A stretch of DNA of 64,000 nt from assembly GCA_009599575.1 (NCBI GenBank), contig VWND01000075.1, positions 248,001 through 312,000 on the forward strand, written 5' to 3'. Below, in pieces: positions 21,885 to 33,450 of the stretch. The notes beneath the pieces were generated by a model. That model was given only the letters and a program-made list of their open reading frames with translations, was not told where the DNA came from and did not search any database. Made by a program: the position numbers and the translations under genes. This DNA is from Blumeriella jaapii. Taxonomy: Eukaryota; Ascomycota; Leotiomycetes; Helotiales; Drepanopezizaceae. Positions within the stretch are counted from its first letter, which is position 1. The number at the start of each line of letters is the position of its first letter.

Positions 21885-22891
21885 CCGCCCACATTTGGCC
21901 CTTCGTTCTATCTTACTGTTTGTATACCAATGACGTTGATTCAATGATCCACGGCGTTGTCACTGGTTGGGAGCGTGCTCTTACATGCGTACTCTCTGTA
22001 CTTTTAATGTCTAAGCTAATGTCGTTGCGACGCATGGCAAGAAATGCCTTGCTGTTCTCCATCTCTCCTAGGGATAGATCAATCCCTGCACATCCTTCGC
22101 AGCCTATCCTGGGCTGCGACTTTCTAACTAACGTAAGTTGTGGGCTTCTGGGGTCCCCGGTGAAATGTGGGTATTCGGGGGGCAACACGAGGAAAAGCAC
22201 GGATGTCAAATTGCAGCTCGGTCTTTTCAGTGGACTGTCGGTTGCGCCGAAGATGTGCTGACATCGATACCGTGCGATTGTCCTGTGATGGGAACGACTT
22301 CTGCAGACCTCTCTTCTCTATAGGGAGGGGCAGTTGGCGGATGGCATACACACAATTTAAATCCGCTGCGACGGGATGGCCGCGAGGCTTGTGTCTTCCG
22401 AGAACATGCTTCGGAAAGGAATCTGGGGGCTTTCTGTTGCGACGTGACATTGCGTGAAGTCCGGTCTGGGACCTCGTTCGGTACTGGTTACCGATTTGAG
22501 GGGTTCTTTGCACAAGCTACTCAGTAGCATGCAAAGCACTTTCAGTTTGACACAAATCCTGAGCTTATTTTAGGGAATCGTTGCAGCGGGTTTGCTTGCG
22601 ATTATCTCTCTCTGTAGACCCCAAATGTGTTCGATTTCAAGCTGAGATGTTTTATTATCCTCCACCCCAAACAGTTCCCAGTCTACTGCTCAGCAATCTC
22701 ATCTCTCACAAACCAGTCTCTTGGATGCATGATTCATGACTTCGGAGGTCACGATGATAAAGTGAATTTAGGGTTTAATCATACTTGGATTCCAGCCAGG
22801 TCTTAGCAACGGCTTCTTCACCGCATCAAATCAATTCCATCTAGTCCATCAAGCGCAAGTGCGCATCTCCCAAAGACCGCACACACACACA
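21885..22891. other. Intergenic downstream of ERG9
   Basis: About 1 kb without a supported gene. The frame that runs on through the last ERG9 intron to 22261 is read-through, not coding. Confidence 0.5.
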
Positions 22892-23090
22892 ATGGACTTC
22901 GACCGGCTTCCCATCGAGTTACAGTACGTAGCAAGCAGTCAAGAAGGTCAACGAATGTGATTCACCACATCTACGGGAAGGCAAGGCTGAGCTTGGCGCT
23001 TCTGAACGTCGCTCCCACAGGCCAAAGCGCGGTGAGGGGCCTCCAGTGTATCATTGTCGCCTCTCCACATCCCTCTTTTGCTCGGGGTTT
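22892..23090 (+). pseudogene. Possible F-box fragment
   Basis: ATG at 22892, after an ACACACAC run, begins MDFDRLPIEL. In the third frame downstream (about 22961-23010) VIHHIYGKARLSLALLNV looks like the continuation of an F-box helix bundle (LPxEL...I..I). No good short intron joins the two and no longer frame follows. It may be a decayed F-box gene or chance. Confidence 0.22.
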
Positions 23091-23501
23091 CCTATTGGCT
23101 CACTCGTGTAGGAGTCACTGTCCGTTCCTCAAGAGAGAGAGAGATGGACCATCAGCCAGGTATCTTACTCTGCTACCTTCTGCCAACAGCTTCCGAGGAA
23201 TGCTGGGATCGCAAGTGATGGGCTATCTTTGTACCAGAGAGGATTTCGTGAGTCAGAATCAACTCTGGTCTTGGGAACAATTCCCGGCATCCCAGAACGC
23301 TACCCGAAATCCTCCTCTCTGCAATGGCCTTTCTCATCAACAGTATGTACTGTACTGTACGGTCAAGACCGGGACTTTAGCCTGATCTGCCGAATTGAAC
23401 TGCGCTGCGTGAGGATTTGGGTAGAAAAGCCAAGCCGGCGTACGCTTCTAGCAAGAGAGGTCAAGATACAAAGTCGGCGTACCATTCCCGCTGTTGTTTA
23501 C

Positions 23502-23530
23502 CTCTTCTTCTTCTTCTTCTTCTTCTTCTC
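23502..23530 (+). repeat. (TTC)n pyrimidine tract upstream of the carboxypeptidase start
   Basis: About nine TTC/TCT units ending about 26 nt before the ATG. Such CT tracts often mark transcription starts in fungal promoters. Confidence 0.75.
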
Positions 23531-23556
23531 AGCATCACCATATCCAAGCTCTCGAG

Positions 23557-25482
23557 ATGCGCTACTTCCGTGCCCCCTTTCTGCTTCTGGCTGCGACTCT
23601 TGTCGGGGCTCTGCACATCGAAGCACCATCTGCCGAAAACATCGCGTGCGACGACGGCTGTGGCCATTCAGACAAGACGAAGCGATGCCTGCCGGGGTCG
23701 GGCCCTGAGTGTACTGGCAACAAGAAGTTCTACAATAAGAAAACGTCGAGTATGAGACAATCATGCCTGCTGTTGGTCCAGAGCTGACCGCGACTAGAAT
23801 TCGCTGTGAAGGGCAACAAGATACCGGAAGTCAAATTTGACATTGGAGAATCCTACGCGGGCACCTTGTCGATAGATGAGGACCCCAAAGGCGCCGATCG
23901 GTTCTTTTTCTGGTTCTTCCCGTCCCAAAACCCGGCTGCGGAGAAGGAGATTGTGATCTGGCTGCAGGGTGGCCCAGGCTGTAGCTCTATGCGGGCAGTT
24001 CTTCAGCAGCATGGTAAGTCTAGCTGCAGAACACTCACTACATTTCGGGGTTGACATCTACCAGGTCCGTTTTTGTGGCCAGCAGGAACTTACCGACCAT
24101 TCAAGAATCCATACAGTTGGCATAAACTAACGAATGTCGTCTACATTGATCAACCGGTTGGCACCGGCTTCAGTCAAGGCACGAGACCGGTTAAAGATCA
24201 GTTCGATGTTTCTGCACACTTTCTGGGATTCTGGAAGAACTTTGTCGATACCTTCTCCCTGGAGGGTTATAAGATTTATTTCGCGGGCGAAGGCTGTGAG
24301 TCATGTTGACATCCTGTCTGGCCTACGTTACTTGTGCTGATCGAGATCTGTGGCCTAGATGCCGGGCAGTATATTCCATACATTGCGAGAACTATGCTTG
24401 ACGCATCCGACAAGAGGCACTTCGACGTTGCCGGCGTTTATCTTAACAGCGCCCAAATCAATGACTTCCAAGTTCTACAGGATGGTTGGTTTCCCCGGCT
24501 CCCATGACAACACATACTAACGTATACAGTACCTGCTGTACAGACCTTAAAACGGTAAATTTTCCAGCCAAGCCTCTGCTTCGAACTTCTACCGTATGTG
24601 CTTTTCTAACATAGACCATGTAGTTTCCGAGAAGTCATTCCCCTTAGCAGTCTTGCCATGCAAGACCTCGAGACAACCGAGAGAAAGTGCGGCTTCCTCA
24701 ATTACAAGGCGAAATTCCTCGATCACCCAATTAAAATGGAACTCCGGAAGATGATTCCCAGGCCTCTCGCCCCAAACCACATAGTGTGTAATGTCTATGA
24801 TATGAGCATGAAGGCCATCCTTCTTTCAAACCAATGCTTCAACGACTACCATCTGACGGACTCCTGCCCTTTCAAGTGGGACGCCTACGCGTTTGAAGAT
24901 CTCGCCGAAGGACCCAACGACTACTTCAATCGCGCCGACGTCCAAAAGGCCATCAACGTTCCCAAGACGGCTTTTGCTGCGAACTGTGGCAGAGGACCTA
25001 ACATGTTTCCCGAAGGAGATGCATCTCCTCCCTCGAGCTACGAAGTTCTCGGTGAGGTGATCGACCGCACGAAGAACGTCGTCATCGCTCATGGCGAGCT
25101 CGATTACCATTTCTTCGCTGACGGTGTTTTGCTCAGCATTCAGAACATGACCTGGGGCCAGCGCCAAGGGTTCGTGAACCCGCCCCTGGCTGGCCACCCC
25201 CTCAATTTCTGGGTGCCGGTCCATAATGAAATGGAACGCATCCGCCTGGTGGTCTTCAACCCGGGTTGGAACGATGGGCCGCTATTCAACACTGCCGGTG
25301 CTGGATGGCAGGGAATCACCACCACCGAGAGGGGATTGACCTTTGTGCGAGTTTCCCAGGCGGGCCATTCGATAGCGCAGTACACGCCGGGCGCGGCATT
25401 CCGACAGCTTGAGTTCTTGTTGGGCAGGATTCCGAATATGGAGGCTGAGGCCCCGCTGTACACCGTCAATCCATCCGAGTAG
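23557..25482 (+). CDS. Secreted serine carboxypeptidase (S10) homologue lacking the catalytic Ser
   Basis: Six exons: 23557-23749, 23798-24013, 24065-24295, 24359-24484, 24530-24554 (25 nt) and 24615-25482, giving 552 codons. A signal peptide is clear ([20 protein letters not shown]). S10 features are present in order: QGGPGCSSM (oxyanion region), [10 protein letters not shown], the nucleophile elbow, GELD (Asp427) and GHSIAQY (His515). The elbow, normally GESYAG, reads GEGYAG here: codon 213 is GGC instead of AGC, and the following Tyr codon is split by an intron. With Gly in place of the nucleophile the protein should not hydrolyse peptides by the usual mechanism. Either it is a pseudoenzyme or the base is an error (one transition). 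The fifth exon and its second intron (24555-24614) are the least certain part. Confidence 0.85.
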
Positions 25483-26214
25483 TCAAGCCAAGAAGAACAG
25501 CTTTTGGTTTTTGTAGACTCGATTTTATAAAACCGTTTTACTGCTGAGCGAAAGTGCCTTTTTTCGTGATGTGGCGCAAGTTGTCTGTGCTGTGTTTGTA
25601 CAGCACAGTATGTACGGGCTAGGATGAGTAATCAATCGCGTGGATCTAATCTAATCGATGGATGGCACTACTGTACTGAACACTTACACACACCACTTAC
25701 AGTACTGTACATACTTCCCCCCTTACACACAACTCCACGCGCGCAAAGACAACCCCGACCCACCGAAGTTCTTCGACCTACAGTACTGTACTGTACTGTA
25801 CAGTACTGTAGCTACAACAGTCGCTATCCTGAAACCTGCATCGCACCCGGCCCCCGTCAGCTATCGACCGACCCCCCTTCGATCCTCCACGCACTGCCAC
25901 GAATCAGCCCCCCCCCAGACAGTGACAGACCACCATCACCCATCGCAGTCTGGTGCAGTACAGTACAAACAGACATACCATCACAATACACACCATCTCC
26001 TCCCCATACCGCTGGAAACCACCGACGTTCCGCTTCGGCACAGCGTATCCTCTTTCCCTCTCACGCACACCCCAGATCCCCACGTCATACTCCCGCTCCG
26101 GCATTCGTCCCACGTCAATCTGGCCTTCCAACAGCTGGCACGCAGTTCATGACGACGAGCAAACGCTCGCTCGGTGGTCTGAAGTGACTGAAGGAAGGAG
26201 GAAAGACGGCTGCA
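25483..26214. other. Intergenic, promoter side of the F-box gene
   Basis: 732 bp rich in TACAGTACTGTA-type repeats at 25598-25613, 25662-25712, 25779-25811 and 25950-25965. No gene supported. Confidence 0.5.
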
Positions 26215-28040
26215 ATGCATACGGAATCGATGCAGCTGAGGGTCGACGACATAGGTCTCCCTCTTCTGGCTCCGATTATGACCACGGCATCCACACCCGC
26301 GACTCCTGGCCCATCAACACCGACAATTGCCCGGTCCGTACCTTTGGAAAAGGCAGATGGCTTCGAAGACGACATCGTACCGCCAGCACGACCGAAGAGT
26401 ACCCCATTCCCACACCAAGACTTGATGAACGGAAGCATCCACTGTACGCAACGTTTGCTCGACATGGAGCGCCTTGGTGTCCTGGCTACGCTCGATCCCA
26501 TGGATATCTCAGCCTCGCCGGCACCCTCATCCTCCAAGTCACTCATGTCACTCCCCATGGAGATCCACGACTGCATTCTGGACCACCTGTTCGGAGTGAG
26601 GGCTTCTGCGGCATCGAGATCAGCCGCGGCGGGGAACACCAACATACTCCGAGGTTGGGGTACGGCTTTGCGCCATTCAAGACGCCGCGAGGTGTCGGAA
26701 TTGGCACTTGTTGGCAGGCAATGGAGGGAGTTGGTACAAGAAAGACTGTATCGACACTTGAAGATCAAGGCCACGAGGGCATCTGTCGACCAGGCTATGC
26801 TGTATTTCGCCCGACAGCCGCACCTCCCTGGTTATGTCAAGCACATCGAATTCTGGTTTCCTGTATTCCAGCAAAAGAACCCGGCTTTCGATCGCGCTCT
26901 TCGGGTTCCATCTGCAACTCCTGATTGGTCATTGCAGGTTCGAACCGTCGGCAACCTCGTAGATGCAGCCACTCCAATCGTGTACCAAGCGTCAGAAAAC
27001 AATTGCACACTGGAGGAAGTGTTCCGTTTCGTCACAATGACTTTCGGACAGGCTTGCATTTTGACCTTGGAAGGTGGCGAGAGGAAGAAGCCGCCTATGG
27101 TTCAGCATTTCCAGGACCCGTTGCCGAACTATCCCGCGAACACCAAGCTTCCAGTCATCGACACCATTCGAACATTGGTCTGCAAGGGCCAGTGGAACCT
27201 CATTCGGAAAGAGGAAGACTTTCAAAACATCGTCACTGCGCTACCAAATCTCAACGAGTGGCATGCATCCTATGCCAAGCCCAAGTCTAAGAGTTACCTG
27301 TCTATGGCTACAATTTTCCCGAAGCTACCCCAGAACCTCACCCACCTCAACGTATGCCTCGAGGCTGATTACCGACGCGAGGCCGTCACCCCACTTTTCT
27401 TCAAGAAGGTCACCGGGAGCACGCACTACTGCATCGAGATGGCGAAGTCGATTCCCACTCTGGAGCATCTTTCTTACACGGGCAGAATCTGTAAATCACT
27501 TTTCGATTACGGCGCCAACATATCAGATCCCCGCCAGTCACGATTGAAGAGTATTGATATCATCGCCAAGAATGTCTGTAGACCAGCCGTGGTCTGGAAC
27601 GATGGCTCGGGTATCACAGATGCAGGGTTCATCTCGGCATTTGAAGCATTAGTTGTGTCTTCTGTCAAGTCGCTGGAAAGATTGGCGGCGTTGGTGTTTT
27701 TGCGAATTCGATTTCTCGATCTAGGTAAGCACGAAAACCTGGCCCCCGGACCAGACTGTAGATAGCTAACTTCTCAGACTCCCAAGTACCTGCCCTGAAC
27801 CCTTACTTTCAGCTAGCGAACAAGCAATGCTCTGGCCTCTGGAGCGAGTCAATCATCGAAGCTCTTGCCCGAGCCCGCCCAGGCGCCATTTTCGCCGAGG
27901 TACCCAGCGATCTTACCAACGTCGGTTTCAAGGACGGACAGTTCCTGACTCCGGCCAATTTCTCCAAGACAAAGCCACTGTCTATCAAGCTCTCGACCTA
28001 CCAAGCCTTCACTGGAAGTAGTGGAATTACAATTTACTGA
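26215..28040 (+). CDS. F-box protein
   Basis: Two exons, 26215-27724 and 27778-28040 (590 codons). The 53-nt intron has a GCTAAC branch site. After a disordered N-terminus of about 105 residues, an F-box begins around residue 108 (SLPMEIHDCILDHLFG) and continues with SELALVGRQWRELVQERLYRH, the usual helix after the loop. The remaining 430 residues have scattered Leu-rich helices (LPNLNEWH, LPQNLTHLNV, IPTLEHLSY) but no clean LRR, WD or Kelch repeats. F-box proteins recruit substrates to the SCF (Skp1-cullin-F-box) ubiquitin ligase. The substrate is unknown. Alternative in-frame ATGs lie close to 26215 and the start could be slightly downstream. Confidence 0.75.
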
Positions 28041-28673
28041 CCTGGAACCACTCTTATCTACCTTAACTTTCGCGTTTGTCCCTGTTTTTGCCGAAGATGG
28101 TGGAAAGGATGAGAGCTACGAAACCGCTAATTGCCCCGCTGGTGTTTGTTCGCATGCCTGGAAACATCTTCGGAGCGGCATGTCTGTAGGAGTGACGGAG
28201 GATGTGTGTGTGTGACTGCGATTGGGGATTCAGCGTGGAGTTGTTTGCACTGGCATCTGTGGCGTTTGATGACATGTATGTGGCGATGGCGACTGGCTAA
28301 TCTTCCAAGGGCTGGAGAGATGACGCGGAATGGATGGACACATGAGCTAGAACGTGTGAGAAAATGATGCTAAATGCTTTGCCTAGCCGGTCCTCAGTTA
28401 GGTAGTCTTGTTCTACCTGTGCATTGTAGTCTGAGCATCACGAACAGTGAAATAGGGAATGATGCGTGCGCAAGACCCTACAGATGTCACTAGGTTCCTT
28501 TCCCATGCGTAGCGGTGCTCTCGTCGACGGCAAACCATGAGAATCGACCACGGGTATGGTAATCATCCATCAGCCCCCCTCTCCCTCTTTTTATAAAGCC
28601 AAACATCGTGAAGCCCCTCCAATCCTGTGTTATTCGTAGCCGCCTCCCCCTCCCCCCCCCATCTCAAATGCTA
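28041..28673. other. Convergent 3' intergenic region
   Basis: 633 bp between the stop codons of the F-box gene (+) and the BolA gene (-). No gene supported. Confidence 0.55.
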
Positions 28674-29274
28674 TCACGCAGCCTTCTCCGCATCCGCCGC
28701 CGGCACGCCTCTCCCACTCCCACTCCCACTCTCTTCCGCCTCCCTCTCAGCCTGCCTCCTCTCCTCCTCCGGGGTGCGAGTCCTCAGCTGCAAGGCGTGG
28801 ATGCCGCCCTCGCGGGCCATCTCCTCCTTCAGCAGGGCGTAGACCATGCGGTGGCGCGCCGGCTGCATCTTGTGAGCGAAGGCCTCGCTCGTGATGACGA
28901 CGCGGAAATGCGTCTCCTGCGACGTGCTGGCGCGCATGGCCTTGTGGTGCGCGTGCAGGTGCGAGTCGTTGTGGATCTCGAGCGTGGAGGGGGAGAGGGC
29001 GGCGGTTATCTTTGGGGAAGGGGTCAGTTTTGTGTGTGTAGGTGTGTATGTGTTCGTGTGTACCTTATGGATGTTGACATCGAAGTTACGTAGAGAACAA
29101 GACATGTGAGGTGTAAGTGTAGATGGGAGAGAGAGAGGCCAAGTACAGTACCTTGGAGCGCATCGCATCTTCCATGGGGGTTTGCGAGGAGGCCATTCTT
29201 CTGAGGCTCCAGCTGGGAGTCGAGGTGAAAAGTGGTCGTCGCCGCGCGAAAGCCACGACGTACCCGCGGAGCAT
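28674..29274 (-). CDS. BolA-family protein, predicted mitochondrial
   Basis: Two exons, 29274-29152 and 29009-28674 (152 codons). The 142-nt intron contains no AG usable for an extra exon before ATAAG. The start at 29274 gives an N-terminus with six Arg and no acidic residues in the first 27 (MLRGYVVAFARRR), a likely mitochondrial presequence. A shorter start at MASSQTPMED would remove it. The BolA domain covers about residues 40-125: SPSTLEIHNDSHLHAHH, then THFRVVITSEAF and RHRMVYALLKEEM, with the conserved His pair and the helix that binds a glutaredoxin-held Fe-S cluster. Mitochondrial BolA proteins help deliver 4Fe-4S clusters to clients such as lipoyl synthase. The tail is Glu/Arg-rich. 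Divergent from the ACSF3-like gene, 265 bp apart. Confidence 0.87.
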
Positions 29275-29539
29275 CAGACGTGAGTGAGATGGGATCTTTT
29301 TCGTGAATGGAGTGCAAGATTCGTTCGTTCAGATGCGATCGATGGTTTGGAGCGGGCTCTGGCTCGTCGGCGGAATAATTCGTCTCCGGTCGCCGGCCAA
29401 TCCTCGGCGCTGCAGTTCACTGTTTACATCATTCTTCGGCCTTTAAAGTGTTGCCGATGCATCGCATCGCATCTCACCAACTCCATCTCTCCTACTGCCA
29501 TTCTTCCTTTTCTTTTCTTTTTCTTTTCCTCCCTTCAAC
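29275..29539. promoter_or_regulatory. Short divergent promoter of BolA and ACSF3-like genes
   Basis: 265 bp between start codons, with CCAAT on the + strand at 29397-29401 and a T-rich/pyrimidine tract (TTTTCTTTTC) at 29508-29530 ahead of the + start. One compact region must serve both genes. Confidence 0.55.
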
Positions 29540-31621
29540 ATGTCCGCGCTGACCTGGAGACGCCCCATTTCCCTCTTCTCCCGCACGCTCCATCAATCGC
29601 AATCCGTCTCCTCCGTGTGTCTGCATCCCGACTGCGCGCCTCGCAGACGAATCATTGCTCCCTCTTTCCGAATGGCGTCCACGCTCCCCCGCTTGCCTAT
29701 CTTCGAGGCGATTGCCAAACACGACCCTCGATCCACGGCCGTCATCCACTCCGTGTCGGGCCGACGCTTCAAGTACGGGGAACTGCTGAAGGACGTTGCG
29801 GATGCGAGAGATCACTTGGTGCGAGAGGCGGGAGGGAAAGGCGTAGAGGGCGAGAGGATAGCGTTTCTGGTGGAGAACAGCTATGATTATGTAGGTAGGT
29901 GGTTAGCTCAAGCAATTTATCGTCCCAATCGATTGACATATGTGTTAACACCACCTGTGCTACAGTAACGTTGCTGTCGATCATGGGCGCGCGTTCAATC
30001 GCGTTGCCGCTGTCCCCCGCGTTCCCGGCGAATGAACTGCAGTATATCGTGGACCAGAGCCAGGCGTCTATGCTCCTGTCATCGAAGAAGTTCGAGGGTA
30101 AAGCCGAGGAAGTGTTGAAGCAGGAGCTAGAGGCGAAGCCGAAGCATGTGAGGCTTGAGAAGAAGATGGGCGGTGCCGAGATCAGCACAGTCTCGCTCGA
30201 GACTTCAAGTGGGGGAGAAGGAGGAATGATGTTATATACATCCGGTACGACGAACAGACCCGTATGTTCCAATCCCAATCGTACCACCAAGATCAATCCG
30301 AACAAAGATTTAGAAAGGAGTCCTGCTCCCCACGTCCGTCCTGACAGCCCAAGCGACATCCCTCACCACAGCTTGGGAATACACTCCCAAAGACCACCTC
30401 CTACACGTACTTCCCCTGCACCACATCCACGGCACCGTCAACGCCATCCTCGCTCCCCTCTTTGCAGGCTCTACCATCGAGTTCCTCTTCCCCTTCAACG
30501 CCACAGCCGTGTGGTCTCGCTTCGCCGCCCCCTTTCTCCCCTCGCCCAAGACAAGCGAGCCCATTACCTTCTTCACCGTCGTTCCCACAGTCTACAGCCG
30601 TCTCCTCTCCACCGTTGATTCCCTCTCCCCGGAAGAACAGGACGCGGCCAAGACGGCCATCTCGCCCAAGCACCTGAGACTTGCCATCTCTGGCTCGGCA
30701 GCGCTGCCCACGCCTACGAAGAAAAAGTGGGCTGATCTCTCCCACAACAACATCCTCCTCGAGCGCTATGGCATGACGGAAGTAGGCATGGCTCTCTCCT
30801 GCGGTCTTGCCCCCTCCACGCGCGTAGACGGGTCTGTGGGCTGGCCTCTCCCCGGCGTAGAAGCGCGTCTCGTTGACACAGACACCCACGCTGTCATCCA
30901 GCCCGGCGAGGAACTCACGCCCGATGGCAAGGAGCGCGACGGCGAGATCCAGCTGCGCGGCCCGACGATCTTCAAGGAGTACTGGCGCAACGAGGACGCC
31001 ACGGCTAAAGAGCACGTCGAGGGCGGCGACGGCCGCGGGCGCTGGTTCAAGACCGGCGACGTCGCCGTGCGTCGGAATGTGCCCTCCGCGGCCGACTCGG
31101 GACAGGCGTGGGCGCAAGGGCCCATGTACTTCATCCGCGGCCGGCTGTCCGCCGACATCATCAAGTCCGGGGGCGAGAAGGTGTCGGCGCTGGAGGTCGA
31201 GCGGGAGATGCTGTCTTTGCCCGAGATCGCCGAGTGCGCCGTCGTCGCCGTCCCCTCGGGCAAGTGGGGCCAGAAGGTCGGCGCGGTGGTCATCTTGAGG
31301 ACGGGCTACTCGCCGGGCAAGAGCGGGAAGAGCTGGGGGCCGATGGATCTCCGGCGCGCGCTGAAGGGCAGGCTGGCGGGCTACAAGATCCCGCAGGTCA
31401 TGAAGGTCGTGGATGACATCCCGAGGAATGCTATGGGCAAGAGTGAGTTTCGGATCCGTTTTTCGTTCGCTTCACTTGCCTTCTTTGCTCTTCCCTGCTG
31501 GTCGGACAGTCTTGGTGGCAGCACCAGCAAGGCCATAGGCTGACGTTGAACCAATCCAGTCAACAAGAAGGAACTCGTGAAATCCGTCTTTGCGGAAGAC
31601 GCGAGCGGGGACGAGATGTGA
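29540..31621 (+). CDS. Malonyl-CoA/acyl-CoA synthetase, ACSF3-like, predicted mitochondrial
   Basis: Four exons: 29540-29894, 29966-30261, 30314-31442 and 31560-31621 (613 codons). The first 44 residues are Arg/Ser-rich (MSALTWRRPISLFSRTL), fitting a mitochondrial presequence, with a second Met (MASTLPRL) as the possible start of a cytosolic form. It is an AMP-forming adenylate enzyme: YTSGTTNRPKG (P-loop A3, split by an intron), LPLHHIHGTVNA, SGSAALP, LERYGMTEVGMALS (A5), WFKTGDVA (A7), IRGRLSADIIKSGGEKVS (A8) and a C-terminal lid Lys in NAMGKINKK (A10). The combination HIHG, SGSAALP and ERYGMTEVGMALS is characteristic of the ACSF3 malonyl-CoA synthetase group rather than acetyl-CoA synthetases. 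In mitochondria this supplies malonyl-CoA for fatty acid synthesis and hence lipoate. The last intron (117 nt) is phase 1. Confidence 0.88.
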
Positions 31622-32589
31622 CATGATCGTGGAGAATCGACCAGTTACGTGCTTGCTGGCTAGCTCGCTGCTTGTCTGTCTGTCTGTCTGCTTGTCCCGC
31701 CGAATCCACTGTTTCCTTTCCTTCCTCGAGCGCTGCTTGAAGTAAGATATTTCAACCTACGTACCTATTTATCAGGTCCAAGAAAGCATATCAAAAGAGG
31801 GCAATCACGTACGGACACCGACGACGGGTAACGAAGAATCGAAAGCTGCTCGAAAGGAAACCTACACTACCCACAGACCGCCGATAGAGCCGTAGGACAC
31901 CTTTGTGTGTGTGATTGGCACCTCCCTACATAAACCACGAATGACACTATGATGCCTCGTCGTGTCTCATGTAGTATATTTATGTATCTCTCTGTATATG
32001 CACATGCACACATGCACATGTGGAAAAAATCGCCTTCGATATATCCATCCATCGTTCGCTGCGTCGACCGCAGAAGAGTTTCCCGTTGTCAGTGATCCGG
32101 AATCGGGGAGTCTCGTGGAACAGCACAACACAGGGCAGGAAACGGGAGAGAGGAAAATGCGGTGTGGCATGGGAGGTAGACATGCTAGACACACTTATGC
32201 AGATATGTAGGTAGGTAAGATAGACACAGCAGGGTAGACGAGGTATGTATAAGGTACTTACTTCATTATGTAGACGAGGTATGTATACTTAAAGGTACAG
32301 TACTGTATTTGCGCCAGGCTTCTTTCGGACCTTCCTTCGCGTGGCTGCTTCGTACATACAGTACTGTACTGTAGTAGGTACGTAGTAGCAGATAGGCCCA
32401 GATAGAGAGAGACAGAACCCCTCACATACACACACTCACTCACACTCCCTCACTCACTCTCACACTCACACTCACTCTCAGACCCAAACCAAGAGCAAGT
32501 CAGCATAAGAAACCAAAACCCGCACAGCCCAGCCCAGCCCAGACCAGGCCACTAACGAACAAACAAACGATCAACACAATGGCGTACAT

Positions 32590-32628
32590 CTACAGTATGT
32601 ACAGTACAGTACAGTACATACAGTACTG
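32590..32628 (+). repeat. TACAGTA/GTACAGTAC repeat block
   Basis: Overlapping ACAGTA and GTAC units of the same kind as the block at 16051. Confidence 0.75.
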
Positions 32629-32874
32629 ATCCATCGAGTGCTCCATCTACAGTGTGTACATACAGTGCCTATCCATTCATTGACTGACCACGTCGGGCTC
32701 TACTCCCCCTGCCTCTCTACCTCCCCGCGTCCACTTTCACTTTCTATCGATCTCTGTGTTTATGGATCTAGTAGTACCAATCAAAGATCGACACCGGAGA
32801 CAGACAGCCTGTCGCTTCTTCAACGAGGAGGATAGAGCCGGACTTGACCGGCATTGGGGGCCTTTTGGTCGACG

Positions 32875-32905
<31 letters not shown>
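32875..32905 (+). repeat. (GTCT)n tetranucleotide microsatellite
   Basis: About seven to eight perfect GTCT units. Confidence 0.9.
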
Positions 32906-32906
<1 letters not shown>

Positions 32907-33318
32907 TCATAGAAGGGCGCCGCGAGTGTGATGGCACTTTACTTCACTTGCCATCACCTCACCTCACCTCACCTCCCAGCGAATTCCACGTTCCAAACAC
33001 ACATCAGCACACGAGCACAGAATCCTCAAAAGCAAGGTAAGGTCACTTTTGTATTTTTTTGCCCCATGTATGAACACATGCATGCGATGCGAGGCAAGAC
33101 AATTTGCTCAAGCATGTATGAATAGAACGCCGTGATGGTGAGCCGGGCCGAGCCAAGCCGAGCCAAACCCAGGCCTCCTAGAATCCGAGAAGGAAACCAA
33201 TCGCAGAAAACAATGCCGCCTGAAAGCAAAAGGCAAATCGTCCCAGCGCCAGCGCAGCAAAAGCTGGTGCGGTGCTATCAACCTAGGCAAAAGCCCGATG
33301 CACGTTTTTCCCTTGCGC

Positions 33319-33344
33319 AAAAAAAAAAAAAAAAAAAAAAAAAA
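33319..33344 (+). repeat. 26-nt poly-A run
   Basis: Uninterrupted A run about 105 bp past the eIF4E stop codon. On the eIF4E strand it is a poly-T, so it is not that gene's poly-A tail. Confidence 0.9.
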
Positions 33345-33450
33345 GAATCCATGCTGAGGAACAACGGCTGGGAAACGCCAAAGCGCAAGGCAAGGCCAGG
33401 TATCACAGTGACCGAGGAAAGCAGACGGGCAGCATCCATCGGACCCGGAT

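Larger units (their letters stand above)
31622..33450. other. Convergent intergenic region rich in simple repeats
   Basis: 1.8 kb between two 3' ends. It holds CTGTCTG repeats at 31671-31692, GTAC palindromes (32294-32308, 32352-32374, 32590-32628), CACTCA repeats (32425-32480), (GTCT)n and a 26-nt poly-A. No gene supported. Confidence 0.6.

Noticed and set aside
21704..22261. ERG9 frame running on past the last intron donor
   Set aside because: Read-through of a GT-AG intron; splicing gives [11 protein letters not shown] and a normal stop at 21884.
25953..26924. 323-codon frame overlapping the F-box gene start
   Set aside because: Shadow frame; the F-box frame has the conserved domain.
33319..33344. 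Poly-A run as the mark of a retroposed gene
   Set aside because: No upstream gene copy or target-site duplication seen; it lies in the wrong orientation for eIF4E.
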